64,000 bases of DNA from IMG/VR virus record IMGVR_UViG_3300032304_002285, positions 62,001-126,000 of that record. The stretch is one strand, 5' to 3'. The notes beneath the pieces were generated by a model. It was not told where the DNA came from. It saw only the letters and a program-made list of their open reading frames with translations, and ran no database searches. Both the position numbers and the translations under genes were made by a program. Of the stretch, positions 11,881 through 18,645 are shown piece by piece. Numbering within the stretch: position 1 is the stretch's first letter; the number at the start of each line of letters is the position of its first letter. The stretch comes from a virus.

Positions 11881-12498
11881 ATGTTGAACATTTGCTTGTT
11901 GAAAATCTTGGATAAAAACAATCCGACTCCCGCTATTGATGCATTGATGAAGGTTGGATTGAGCAATGTTGAGGCTCAAGATGCTGTTGTTGAGCTTTCG
12001 GGGTCATTTCTTTCTTTGGTTGCTGTTAGGACTGAAGATATCTGGCCTGTTGATTTGAGTGAGTTTTTCGTTTTTGAGTTTATTCAAAGGGTTGAAATTA
12101 CTCTTGAGACAGCTTTGTTTCCCAAGGAAAAGATTCATGGGATTCAGGCTATCCGTGCTGCCACGGGAATGGGCTTGGTGGATTCCAAGGATACGATTGA
12201 GAATCTTTTTATGGGAGTGCATACCAAGATTCAGTCTAAGCCTGAAGAGGTTGAGAATTTGAGGAAATGGTTTACTCTTACTGCTGAGGAGTTGGGTCCG
12301 GTTCCTCAGCCTTATGTTCCTGGTCGGGTTGTTCAAAAAAACACGATTAGCCATTGTGTTGGTAGTAGTCATAAAGAAGAGGCAATGGAGCACATGTCTG
12401 CCTTTGCCAAGGAGCTTTTGGATGAAAAGAAATGGGAAGCTGCTCAGAACATTTGCAACTTGTTGAGCATTTTGAAGACTGTTGAAGAATATCAATAA
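11881..12498 (+). CDS. L7/L12 C-terminal-domain-like protein, paralogue 1
   Basis: Residues about 85-130 contain HGIQAIRAATGMGLVDSK, which matches the alpha-loop-alpha signature (K..VIK.vR..TGLGLKEAK) of the bacterial ribosomal protein bL12 C-terminal domain, the part that contacts translation factors. The N-terminal 65 residues and the C-terminal segment (MEHMSAFAKELLDEKKWE then NICNLLSILKTVEEYQ) are shared only with the two paralogues downstream. At 205 residues it is longer than bL12 (about 120), and the bL12 N-terminal dimer and hinge regions are not evident. It may bind translation GTPases or mimic the stalk, which is inference. Confidence 0.75.
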   Translation: MLNICLLKILDKNNPTPAIDALMKVGLSNVEAQDAVVELSGSFLSLVAVRTEDIWPVDLSEFFVFEFIQRVEITLETALFPKEKIHGIQAIRAATGMGLVDSKDTIENLFMGVHTKIQSKPEEVENLRKWFTLTAEELGPVPQPYVPGRVVQKNTISHCVGSSHKEEAMEHMSAFAKELLDEKKWEAAQNICNLLSILKTVEEYQ

Positions 12499-12512
12499 GG
12501 AGCATTGAGGAA

Positions 12513-13100
12513 ATGAAGAGGATTCGGCTAGGTTTTATTAAGCATACTTATAGTTCTCAGGCTGCTATTGGCGCTCTTGAGGTGAACGGTGTGGTTCGAG
12601 AGCAAGCCAAAGAGGCTGTTGCTTGTATGATTAAAGGGATTAGGTCTTTTATTGTTACGACTAATGACAAGTGGGTAGCTGATTTGAATGAGTTTTTTGA
12701 TTTTGAGTTTGTTGATAAATATTATGTTTCTCTTATCAAGGTTTTCTATCCCAGCCAGAAATTTGAAACCATCAGGAGTCTTCGGGCTGCTACTGGTTTG
12801 GAGTTGAAAGAAGCCAAGGAAGTTTATGAGGCGGTTCTGGGTGGGGGAACGAAAAGGATTGAAGTTAACCCTGATGTTGTGGATGATTTGAAGAAGTGGT
12901 TTGATATTATTTATGAGCAATATGTTATTAAATCGGAAGAATTGCCTGCTGTTGTGAGTCCGGTTGGTAGTAATAAGGATTTGGCGATAGAGCATCTTTC
13001 TTCTTATGTCAAAGAGCTTCTTGATGACAGGAAGATGATGGCTGCAAAGAGTGTGTGTAATCTTTTGGGTATTTTGAAGAATGTTGAGGATTACCAATAA
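12513..13100 (+). CDS. L7/L12 C-terminal-domain-like protein, paralogue 2
   Basis: Fourteen bases after paralogue 1 and probably co-transcribed with it. The core is FETIRSLRAATGLELKEAKE, the closest of the three to true bL12 (TGLGLKEAK), followed by VNPDVVDDLKKWFDI. The N-terminal half shares the pattern A..AL...G....QA..AV with paralogues 1 and 3, and the C-terminus ends CNLLGILKNVEDYQ. The product has 195 residues. The spread of substitutions among the three copies suggests an old triplication with divergence rather than a recent duplication. Confidence 0.75.
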   Translation: MKRIRLGFIKHTYSSQAAIGALEVNGVVREQAKEAVACMIKGIRSFIVTTNDKWVADLNEFFDFEFVDKYYVSLIKVFYPSQKFETIRSLRAATGLELKEAKEVYEAVLGGGTKRIEVNPDVVDDLKKWFDIIYEQYVIKSEELPAVVSPVGSNKDLAIEHLSSYVKELLDDRKMMAAKSVCNLLGILKNVEDYQ

Positions 13101-13115
13101 AAAGCTTGTGAATGG

Positions 13116-13144
13116 TTTGGATTTCTGTCTTTTTTGGGTAATAC
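13116..13144 (+). promoter_or_regulatory. Promoter, TTTGGA-17-TAATAC type
   Basis: TTTGGA, 17 bases ending TTTGGG, TAATAC-AT. It drives paralogue 3 at 13186. The leader AAGGAGATCGGCAAA also matches the leader of paralogue 1 (TAGGAGATTGGCAAA). Confidence 0.75.
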
Positions 13145-13185
13145 ATAGATGTCAATAAGGATTGAGAACAAAGGAGATCGGCAAA

Positions 13186-13758
13186 ATGGCTAGTGTGACT
13201 TTGAAGAACATCAAGGGTGGGATTTCCATGAAGGATGCGGAGTTGGCTCTTTGTGGGGCTGGTGTTAGTAATTATCAGGCGGAACAGGCTGTTGCTAATT
13301 TGTCCAGGAATGTTCCCAATCATTTTGTGGTTGAGACCAATGATCCTTGGGGTGTTAATCTTTATAATTACTTTGATCTTGAGCTTAGTCAGGCTGTGAG
13401 TGTTCGTTTGCATCGGATGTTGTTTCCTGGGGAGAAGATTGCCACCATCAAGGAGCTTCGGGCTGCTACGAATATGGGCTTGAAGGATTCCAAGGACATT
13501 GTTGATGCGGTTCATGTTGGGGATTCTCGGATTGTCAATGTGATGAGTGTTGATCGTATTAATAAATTGAAGGACTGGTTTGATCTTAAGGAAGTTTCTC
13601 CGAATGGCTCTTCGGTTCAGGTTGGAAACAACAAAGAGGAAGCCATGAAGTATATGGCTGCTTTTGCCAAGGATCTTTTGGATGAGAAGAAGTGGGAGTC
13701 TGCTCAGAACATTTGCAATTTGCTGAGCATTTTGAAGACGGTTGAAGAATATCAATAA
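13186..13758 (+). CDS. L7/L12 C-terminal-domain-like protein, paralogue 3
   Basis: The ATG at 13186 lies 9 bases after AAGGAG; an upstream in-frame ATG at 13162 has no such site. Of 190 residues, the central block IKELRAATNMGLKDSKDI matches the bL12 C-terminal-domain signature. The C-terminal block (MKYMAAFAKDLLDEKKWE, NICNLLSILKTVEEYQ) is nearly identical to paralogue 1, so copies 1 and 3 are the closest pair. The promoter and 5' leader are duplicated as well, which shows that a whole transcription unit was copied. Confidence 0.75.
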   Translation: MASVTLKNIKGGISMKDAELALCGAGVSNYQAEQAVANLSRNVPNHFVVETNDPWGVNLYNYFDLELSQAVSVRLHRMLFPGEKIATIKELRAATNMGLKDSKDIVDAVHVGDSRIVNVMSVDRINKLKDWFDLKEVSPNGSSVQVGNNKEEAMKYMAAFAKDLLDEKKWESAQNICNLLSILKTVEEYQ

Positions 13759-13772
13759 GGAGGATTGGGAGA

Positions 13773-13907
13773 ATGAAGAAGGGTGGGACTCCGAAATACA
13801 CAAAGCCTGATAAGAGTGGGCATAGCCGGATGAAAAAGAGTTCTGGGATTTTAGGAATGATTCGAGGGAAGTTACGGGAAGCCAAGAAGAGGGCAAAGAG
13901 ATTGTAA
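13773..13907 (+). CDS. Small very basic protein (44 aa)
   Basis: A strong AAGGAGG at 13757 overlaps the stop of paralogue 3, 9 bases before the ATG. The 44-residue product is rich in Lys and Arg (SGHSRMKKSSGILGMIRG then a tail KKRAKRL), with a net charge well above +10. Such peptides often bind RNA or DNA. Its coupling to an L12-like gene and its nearness to the tRNA/tmRNA island make ribosome or RNA contact plausible, but no family is recognised. A terminator follows 26 bases on. Confidence 0.65.
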   Translation: MKKGGTPKYTKPDKSGHSRMKKSSGILGMIRGKLREAKKRAKRL

Positions 13908-13933
13908 GAGAGGTTTGTTGATTTAGTTGATTC

Positions 13934-13978
13934 AAGCCGGGAATCCTTAATTGGATATCCCGGCTTTCTTTTTTTTAA
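13934..13978 (+). terminator. Rho-independent terminator
   Basis: A long stem AAGCCGGGA-ATCC / GGATA-TCCCGGCTT with a short loop is followed by TCTTTTTTTT. It closes the L12-like operon. Confidence 0.9.
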
Positions 13979-14016
13979 TATTTGAGGTTTTTATAAGAAA
14001 TGGTTTTGGAGATTTT

Positions 14017-15567
14017 ATGTTTAATAAGTCTATGGTTGCCAAAGAGCTATTGAAAATATCCAGCTTGATTTTAGGTGGTAGGGGCTGGAGTTGGAGCAAT
14101 TACGGGGCATGGGTTTTACCAGATGGTAAGGTATTGCCTGTTGCTGTTGAGTTTACTCATTATGATGTTGCGGCTGAATATTTTCAGAAAAAAGATCCTA
14201 AGCATTTCAATAACATTTATTCCTTGGATCAGTTTTTCAATGAGGGTTGGGTTAGGGTGGTTTTTAGGCAGTCGTTGAGTGTAGAGATTAAGAGCCGGGT
14301 TTATCCTGCTCAGAGAGAAGTTTTATTGAAAATGGTTGAGGATTATCCAAGGCGGAATTTTTACATAGATGACTATCCCTCTTCGATTGTGACTGAGGAT
14401 GCTGAGGAGGCTAGGGATAGGATAAGGGCTGCAAGTCTTAAGAAGGCTACCGAGATTAAGTGGAGTGATTATGGGGCATGGATTTTACCTGATGGTAAGG
14501 TTTTAAGAGTTGGGTATCAAGAGCACATGGAGACTGCTGAGGAGTATTTTAATAAACACAAGATTGAGATTGAGACCAATCCTTATGTTGAGGCTTTCAA
14601 GAGGGATTGGGTAAGGGTTGTCTTTAAGGAGATGGGGATAGAGATGGGGAGTAATCTTACTTCCAAGCAGAGATATGTATTGGAAGATATGGTTGATGAT
14701 AATCCTTATACGTCAAAAGTGTTTTTTGATAGGAATGGTACTACTAATATTAATTTCAGCACGGATGATAAAGAGTCGGCAATCAATAAGATTAGGGCTG
14801 CTGGTTTGGTTAATGCTGCTTCATTTCATTTTACAGATTATGGGGCATGGATATTGCCGACTGGGGGAGTGTTGAGGGTAGAGGATCATCAACAACATGG
14901 CGCTGTTGCCTCTAAATATTTAGCAGGTAAGGGCATTGAGGTTGATAGTTATAATAGTTACAGTGAGGCTTTCAAAGAGGGGTTGATTCGGATTCAATAT
15001 GGATCTGATTTGAATATTGAGATCAATAGTCGTATTACGCCAAGGCAAAGGAATACTCTTCTTGCCATGGTAGATTCTTTCCCGAAGAAAACGGTTATGA
15101 TAGACAAGGATATTTATACGACTCATTCTCAGACTTTTGCTTTAGAGAATAAGGAAGATGCGAAAGAGAGAATAAGGTCTGCTAGTATGAGGGTTGCTAA
15201 GGATTGGAGTTTTCGGGATTACGGGGCATGGGTATTGCCTAATGGAGATGTTTTACGGGTCAAGGGTTTTTTTGAGCATTCGGAGGTTGCTGGTAGTTAT
15301 ATGAAATTCAATGATATTGTTTTTAAGGGAAGTCCTTATGATAAGGCGTATAAGATGGGATGGGTTCGTGCTGTATTTCTTCCTGATTTAAATTTTGACA
15401 TTCAAAAGGGTTTAACTTCTCAACAGCGTTCGGTTCTCACTGACATGTTAGATGATTATCCTAAAGAGACTGTTATTATTTCTAGACCATCTAGAGAGAT
15501 ACAATTTGATGAGAAAGAAAAGGCTTTGAATTTACTTAGGGTTGCTTCTTTAAAAAAAGTTGGATAA
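14017..15567 (+). CDS. Four-repeat protein with N-terminal tag helix
   Basis: A GGAG lies 6 bases before ATG 14017; the frame extends upstream to 13951 but that start lies in the terminator. The 516-residue product begins MFNKSMVAKELLKISSLIL, the recurrent helix. It then has four tandem repeats of about 125 residues, each with W(S)xYGAWxLPxGxVL, a WVRVVF-like strand, an (S/T)xxQRxxL segment, and an ending such as ARDRIRAASLKKA or AKERIRSASMRVA. The repeat endings resemble the tag helix itself. The function is unknown. It could be a structural or virion-carried protein; no catalytic motif is visible. Confidence 0.8.
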   Translation: MFNKSMVAKELLKISSLILGGRGWSWSNYGAWVLPDGKVLPVAVEFTHYDVAAEYFQKKDPKHFNNIYSLDQFFNEGWVRVVFRQSLSVEIKSRVYPAQREVLLKMVEDYPRRNFYIDDYPSSIVTEDAEEARDRIRAASLKKATEIKWSDYGAWILPDGKVLRVGYQEHMETAEEYFNKHKIEIETNPYVEAFKRDWVRVVFKEMGIEMGSNLTSKQRYVLEDMVDDNPYTSKVFFDRNGTTNINFSTDDKESAINKIRAAGLVNAASFHFTDYGAWILPTGGVLRVEDHQQHGAVASKYLAGKGIEVDSYNSYSEAFKEGLIRIQYGSDLNIEINSRITPRQRNTLLAMVDSFPKKTVMIDKDIYTTHSQTFALENKEDAKERIRSASMRVAKDWSFRDYGAWVLPNGDVLRVKGFFEHSEVAGSYMKFNDIVFKGSPYDKAYKMGWVRAVFLPDLNFDIQKGLTSQQRSVLTDMLDDYPKETVIISRPSREIQFDEKEKALNLLRVASLKKVG

Positions 15568-15611
15568 TTTTTTTAGTTATGTAAGTGAAAACCATTTAAG
15601 GAGTAAAAGAC

Positions 15612-15815
15612 ATGAGCTATCGTCCCAATGTAACGGATAAGAGTCAGAACGAGTTAGAGAGTGCTGCTTTTGAGGGTGGTATTCCTGTTCATGTTGATCA
15701 GAAGGTAGTTGTTGATGTTAAGGGCAAGGGTGGTGCTGAGAGGAAGATTGGTGGGGTTATTGTTTCTTGGAAGGACAATCCTGGTAAATTTATGGACAAC
15801 GTTGGGAAACCATAA
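15612..15815 (+). CDS. Small hypothetical protein (67 aa)
   Basis: A good AAGGAG site precedes the ATG, and the TAA is followed at once by the next ATG. The product has a charged N-terminus and a beta-rich segment (QKVVVDVKGKGGAERKIG then GVIVSWKDNPG). No family is known to me. It lies directly before the spanin-like pair and might belong to a lysis cassette, but the sequence gives no direct sign of that. Confidence 0.65.
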   Translation: MSYRPNVTDKSQNELESAAFEGGIPVHVDQKVVVDVKGKGGAERKIGGVIVSWKDNPGKFMDNVGKP

Positions 15816-16064
15816 ATGAAAACATTTCTTGTTGAATTGGTTCTTGGCTTATTGGGGAAGTTTATCGGTTGGCTTTCCAATAAGAAGAAGGAGGCGGATA
15901 AGAAGACGGTTGATTCTCAGGATCAATCTATTAAATCCGTTGGGGAATCAATTAAGAAGGAAGATGAAATTAGGAAGGAGCAGGAAAATGTTGACAAGAA
16001 TCCTTCCGATGTTCGGAAAGAGGATGGTTCTATTGATGTTAGCGGTTGGAATGCTGGGAAGTAG
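15816..16064 (+). CDS. Possible inner-membrane spanin (Rz-like)
   Basis: The 82-residue product starts with a single hydrophobic segment (FLVELVLGLLGKFIGWL), followed by a long, charged, probably coiled-coil region (KKKEADKKTVDSQDQSIK, KKEDEIRKEQEN). This is the layout of an i-spanin: N-terminal anchor and periplasmic helix. A lipoprotein gene overlaps its 3' third in another frame, as in Rz/Rz1 pairs. It is short for Rz-type proteins (often 100-150 residues), and the anchor contains Glu and Lys, so a different small membrane protein is possible. Confidence 0.5.
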   Translation: MKTFLVELVLGLLGKFIGWLSNKKKEADKKTVDSQDQSIKSVGESIKKEDEIRKEQENVDKNPSDVRKEDGSIDVSGWNAGK

Positions 16065-16305
16065 TGGTTGTGGCATATTTAGAGGTGCTGACTACTACAG
16101 TCCTCGTTATCCTGTAATTCCTCTTCCTGATCGTCCTCAGTTACAGAACGTTTCTGGTTCTGAAATGGGCAAGATGTCTGAGGATGCACAGAAGGCTGTG
16201 GCAGGGAACATGAATTCTTTGATGGATTATTCTCGTAAGCTGGAGATAGGGGCTCGTGAGTATAACGAATATGCGGAAGAACACAACAAGGTTTTTGAAA
16301 AGTAA
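15988..16305 (+). CDS. Possible outer-membrane lipoprotein spanin (Rz1-like)
   Basis: It is read in a different frame and starts inside the upstream gene, from an ATG 8 bases after AAGGAG. The 105-residue product has a basic N-terminus, a hydrophobic core (MVLLMLAVGMLG) and SSGC, a plausible though not ideal lipobox with Cys as lipidation site. The mature part is Pro/Tyr-rich at first (YYSPRYPVIPLPDRPQ), then helical. Spanins fuse inner and outer membranes in the last step of lysis of Gram-negative hosts. The overlap with the preceding membrane protein is the main support. Confidence 0.55.
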   Translation: MLTRILPMFGKRMVLLMLAVGMLGSSGCGIFRGADYYSPRYPVIPLPDRPQLQNVSGSEMGKMSEDAQKAVAGNMNSLMDYSRKLEIGAREYNEYAEEHNKVFEK

Positions 16306-16315
16306 GGATGGTTTT

Positions 16316-16615
16316 ATGAATCAGGAAGCAATTGCTAATCGTATTGCAAGTAAGATGGTGAAGGCGGCTGATCCATCTGTTGCTGTTTATAATTACTTGA
16401 TGAAGAATTCGGATGAAGACGTAAAGGACATGAAGAAGTTAATTGAGGGTATTGAATCCGAGTTGAAAGAGATTAGGAAACAGCTTAAGGGATTGGATGC
16501 TCTTGGTTCGGGGGTGATGGAGTCACAGAGTTTTCTTCCTCGTTTGGTTGCGGTGATTAAGCCATTAAATACTTTGTCGGGAAATATTTTAAAGAATGCT
16601 GAGAAGTTTCAATAA
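16316..16615 (+). CDS. Hypothetical helical protein (99 aa)
   Basis: The ATG at 16316 follows TAAGGA at the end of the lipoprotein gene. The N-terminus, MNQEAIANRIASKMVKAAD, is a divergent relative of the recurrent tag helix. The middle is a clear coiled-coil candidate (DVKDMKKLIEGIESELKE). The C-terminal part is more hydrophobic. No family is recognised. Confidence 0.7.
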   Translation: MNQEAIANRIASKMVKAADPSVAVYNYLMKNSDEDVKDMKKLIEGIESELKEIRKQLKGLDALGSGVMESQSFLPRLVAVIKPLNTLSGNILKNAEKFQ

Positions 16616-16650
16616 GGTTTGTTTTTAGCCTAACTGCCCATACGGCTGGT

Positions 16651-16709
16651 AAGGACAGGACAAAGGTTGTCTTGGACCTTACTGAAGGTTATCGCTTGTT
16701 GAGACCTTC
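16651..16709 (+). promoter_or_regulatory. Structured leader with two hairpins
   Basis: AAGG-A-CA-GGACAA / TTGTCT-TG-GA-CCTT forms one imperfect hairpin and GAAGGT/ACCTTC a second, in the 120-base gap before the ATG at 16738. It could be a regulatory leader. If the TTG at 16672 is the true start, part of it is coding. Confidence 0.3.
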
Positions 16710-16737
16710 TAAGGGCGAAAGAAAGCGAAGGTGTGTT

Positions 16738-17175
16738 ATGACAATGCAGGGAAGTACGGGGAAAAGCTGGTGGCAATACAGCGTATGGACAAAGAACATT
16801 GCTCGGAATTCTAGAATCACTGAGCCAAGTGCTTCTGTTAGTCCGGACATGTTGGCGTTCATCAAGTCTTTTGTCAAAGCCATGTACAATCCGGTTACTT
16901 CGACAGGGACTCGTCCATGGTTGAAGGAAAAGTTTCAACGTTTGTCTGTTAATAGTAATTATCAGGGAGACATTGATACAGAACCGACTCATGTGCTTAT
17001 CAAGATGCTTGAGGTTGTTGGTCGGGATTTCAAGAAGATTCCGATTACTGAGTTTGAGGCTGCTGGCGTTGATATCTTGATTGGGTTGGCAAGCCATCGT
17101 GAGGCTGGAACTGGTCCGTATTATGGTGGTGTAATTAGTTCGGCTGTTGTAGTTCCTCCTTCTGAGCCAACCTGA
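16738..17175 (+). CDS. Hypothetical protein (145 aa)
   Basis: The chosen ATG at 16738 has GAAGGT 5 bases upstream. A TTG at 16672 would add 22 residues and cannot be excluded. The product contains Trp-rich (GKSWWQYSVWTK) and helical segments (MLAFIKSFVKAMYNP), then a C-terminal Gly/Pro-rich tail (TGPYYGGVISSAVVVPP). No known domain is recognised. A terminator follows, so it ends a transcription unit. Confidence 0.6.
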   Translation: MTMQGSTGKSWWQYSVWTKNIARNSRITEPSASVSPDMLAFIKSFVKAMYNPVTSTGTRPWLKEKFQRLSVNSNYQGDIDTEPTHVLIKMLEVVGRDFKKIPITEFEAAGVDILIGLASHREAGTGPYYGGVISSAVVVPPSEPT

Positions 17176-17190
17176 GAGGGTTAAAACAAA

Positions 17191-17230
17191 AAGCCAAGTT
17201 AGATGTAAAAATTTAACTTGGCTTTTTTTT
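17191..17230 (+). terminator. Rho-independent terminator
   Basis: AAGCCAAGTTA pairs with TAACTTGGCTT around a short A-rich loop and runs into eight T residues. Confidence 0.9.
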
Positions 17231-17336
17231 ACGATTTTTGGAAAGATTTTGTAAGTAAGTTAATGAAGATTGTTAAAAAGTTGCTTTTTTATAAAGATTA
17301 GGGATATTAGAACAGATTACGGAAAAGGGGTTGTTT

Positions 17337-18572
17337 ATGAACAGTACTAGGAAAAGAGTTGCGGCTGAACTTCTTAAGATGGCTCGTGAGTTAACTTCTT
17401 TTGAGTTTGATACAGAAGATGCTCTTAAGAAATATTTGCATGATCATCCTGGTGCAGACAGAAGCCACCATTCTGTAAAGACCAAAGAGAATAAGCCGAC
17501 TACTACTGAAAACCCTTCTACTCAAAAACAGGAAAAGCCAGAACAGGTTCCTTCTCCCAAGAAGGAGGCTCCGGTTGAGGAGAAAAAGGATACTGTGGTT
17601 GAGACAGAGGATATTCTTCCGAAGGGTGGTTTTTTGAAGGAAGAGGAATCTTCTTTGCCGAAGAAGACAAAGCAGGAAGTGAGTGATCCTGATCAACTCT
17701 TCAAGCAGGCTGAAGAGACTAGAGAGCTTATGTTTGATTGGCTTGATAGGGGTAAGGGAATTGACAAGGCGATTGGAGCCAGGACTTATGATTCTAGTCC
17801 TGATAATGAAGAATTGGACAAGCCGGGTCCAGTTGTTTTGATTGTTCACAATAAGGAGAGAGAGAAGTCAGAGAAGAAGGTAAAGAAGAATTATAAGGGA
17901 GATTGGTCTGAGTTGTTGGATGTTGTTAGAGCATCTGTTGCTGTTGATGGTATTGATGATGTTCCTGGGGTAATGGATGCCTTGAGGAAGTCGGGGATGA
18001 AATTAGCCAAGAAGCCTAAGGATAGGTTTTCTGAGCCAACTGATGTTGGGTATAGGGATATTCTTTTAAGTGTGAAATATCCCAATGGGCATGTTGGTGA
18101 ATTGCAGGTTCATGTAAAGCCTGTTCTTAAGGCTAAGAGTATTGGTCATAAATATTATGAAAACATTAGACCATTTGAGGAGAAGGCAGAAGCAGAGGGT
18201 AGAACCGTGATGACTCCTGAGGAGCAAAAGGAGATAGATCATTGGAATGGGTTAATGAAAGATGTCTATGGAAAGGCTTGGGATGAGGTTATAAAGAAGA
18301 AGAAGGCGGGTGGGGCTAAGGTTGAAAACAAAGAGCCGGGGAAAGTAGAGGCATCAATGGTTGCTTCTCAGGTCTCATATTATGAATATGAGGATAAACC
18401 GGCAATGTGGGTTCAGGGTCATTTCCCTCAGTATTTGATGAAGGGAGAGATGGCTTATACTTATGATTTGTTTAAATTTTTCACTCTTGTAAAAACGATT
18501 AACAAGTCAAAGTTTGATGAGTTGATGGAAGAGCACAGACAAGAGCACATGTCTGATAAATCTAACAAGTAA
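17337..18572 (+). CDS. RelA/SpoT-like nucleotidyltransferase-fold protein with tag helix
   Basis: ATG 17337 follows AAAAGGGG. The 411-residue product begins MNSTRKRVAAELLKMAREL, the recurrent helix, then a Pro/Glu/Lys-rich disordered linker (to about residue 110). Residues about 175-290 look like the alarmone-synthetase fold: LLDVVRASVAVDGIDDV (Asp of the metal site), KDRFSEPTDVGYRDILL, HVGELQVHVKP (catalytic Glu position) and GHKYYENIR. RelA/SpoT enzymes transfer pyrophosphate from ATP to GTP/GDP, and some toxin relatives modify tRNA or nucleotides. No hydrolase, TGS or ACT domain is seen. A toxic or host-modifying role is inference. Confidence 0.7.
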   Translation: MNSTRKRVAAELLKMARELTSFEFDTEDALKKYLHDHPGADRSHHSVKTKENKPTTTENPSTQKQEKPEQVPSPKKEAPVEEKKDTVVETEDILPKGGFLKEEESSLPKKTKQEVSDPDQLFKQAEETRELMFDWLDRGKGIDKAIGARTYDSSPDNEELDKPGPVVLIVHNKEREKSEKKVKKNYKGDWSELLDVVRASVAVDGIDDVPGVMDALRKSGMKLAKKPKDRFSEPTDVGYRDILLSVKYPNGHVGELQVHVKPVLKAKSIGHKYYENIRPFEEKAEAEGRTVMTPEEQKEIDHWNGLMKDVYGKAWDEVIKKKKAGGAKVENKEPGKVEASMVASQVSYYEYEDKPAMWVQGHFPQYLMKGEMAYTYDLFKFFTLVKTINKSKFDELMEEHRQEHMSDKSNK

Positions 18573-18593
18573 GGTGTTATTTGTTAGTTGTCT

Positions 18594-18614
18594 CAAATGT
18601 CATGATGGCATTTG
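18594..18614 (+). repeat. Short inverted repeat before the gene at 18646
   Basis: CAAATG-N9-CATTTG lies in the 73-base gap. It is either an operator-like site or a weak hairpin; no T tract follows, so it is not a terminator. Confidence 0.3.
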
Positions 18615-18645
18615 AAAATATGAAACAAAATATGGAGAGGTGACT

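Noticed and set aside
13009-13935. 308-codon minus-strand frame over the L12-like genes
   Set aside because: It is a shadow of two coding genes and crosses a terminator, without a start signal.
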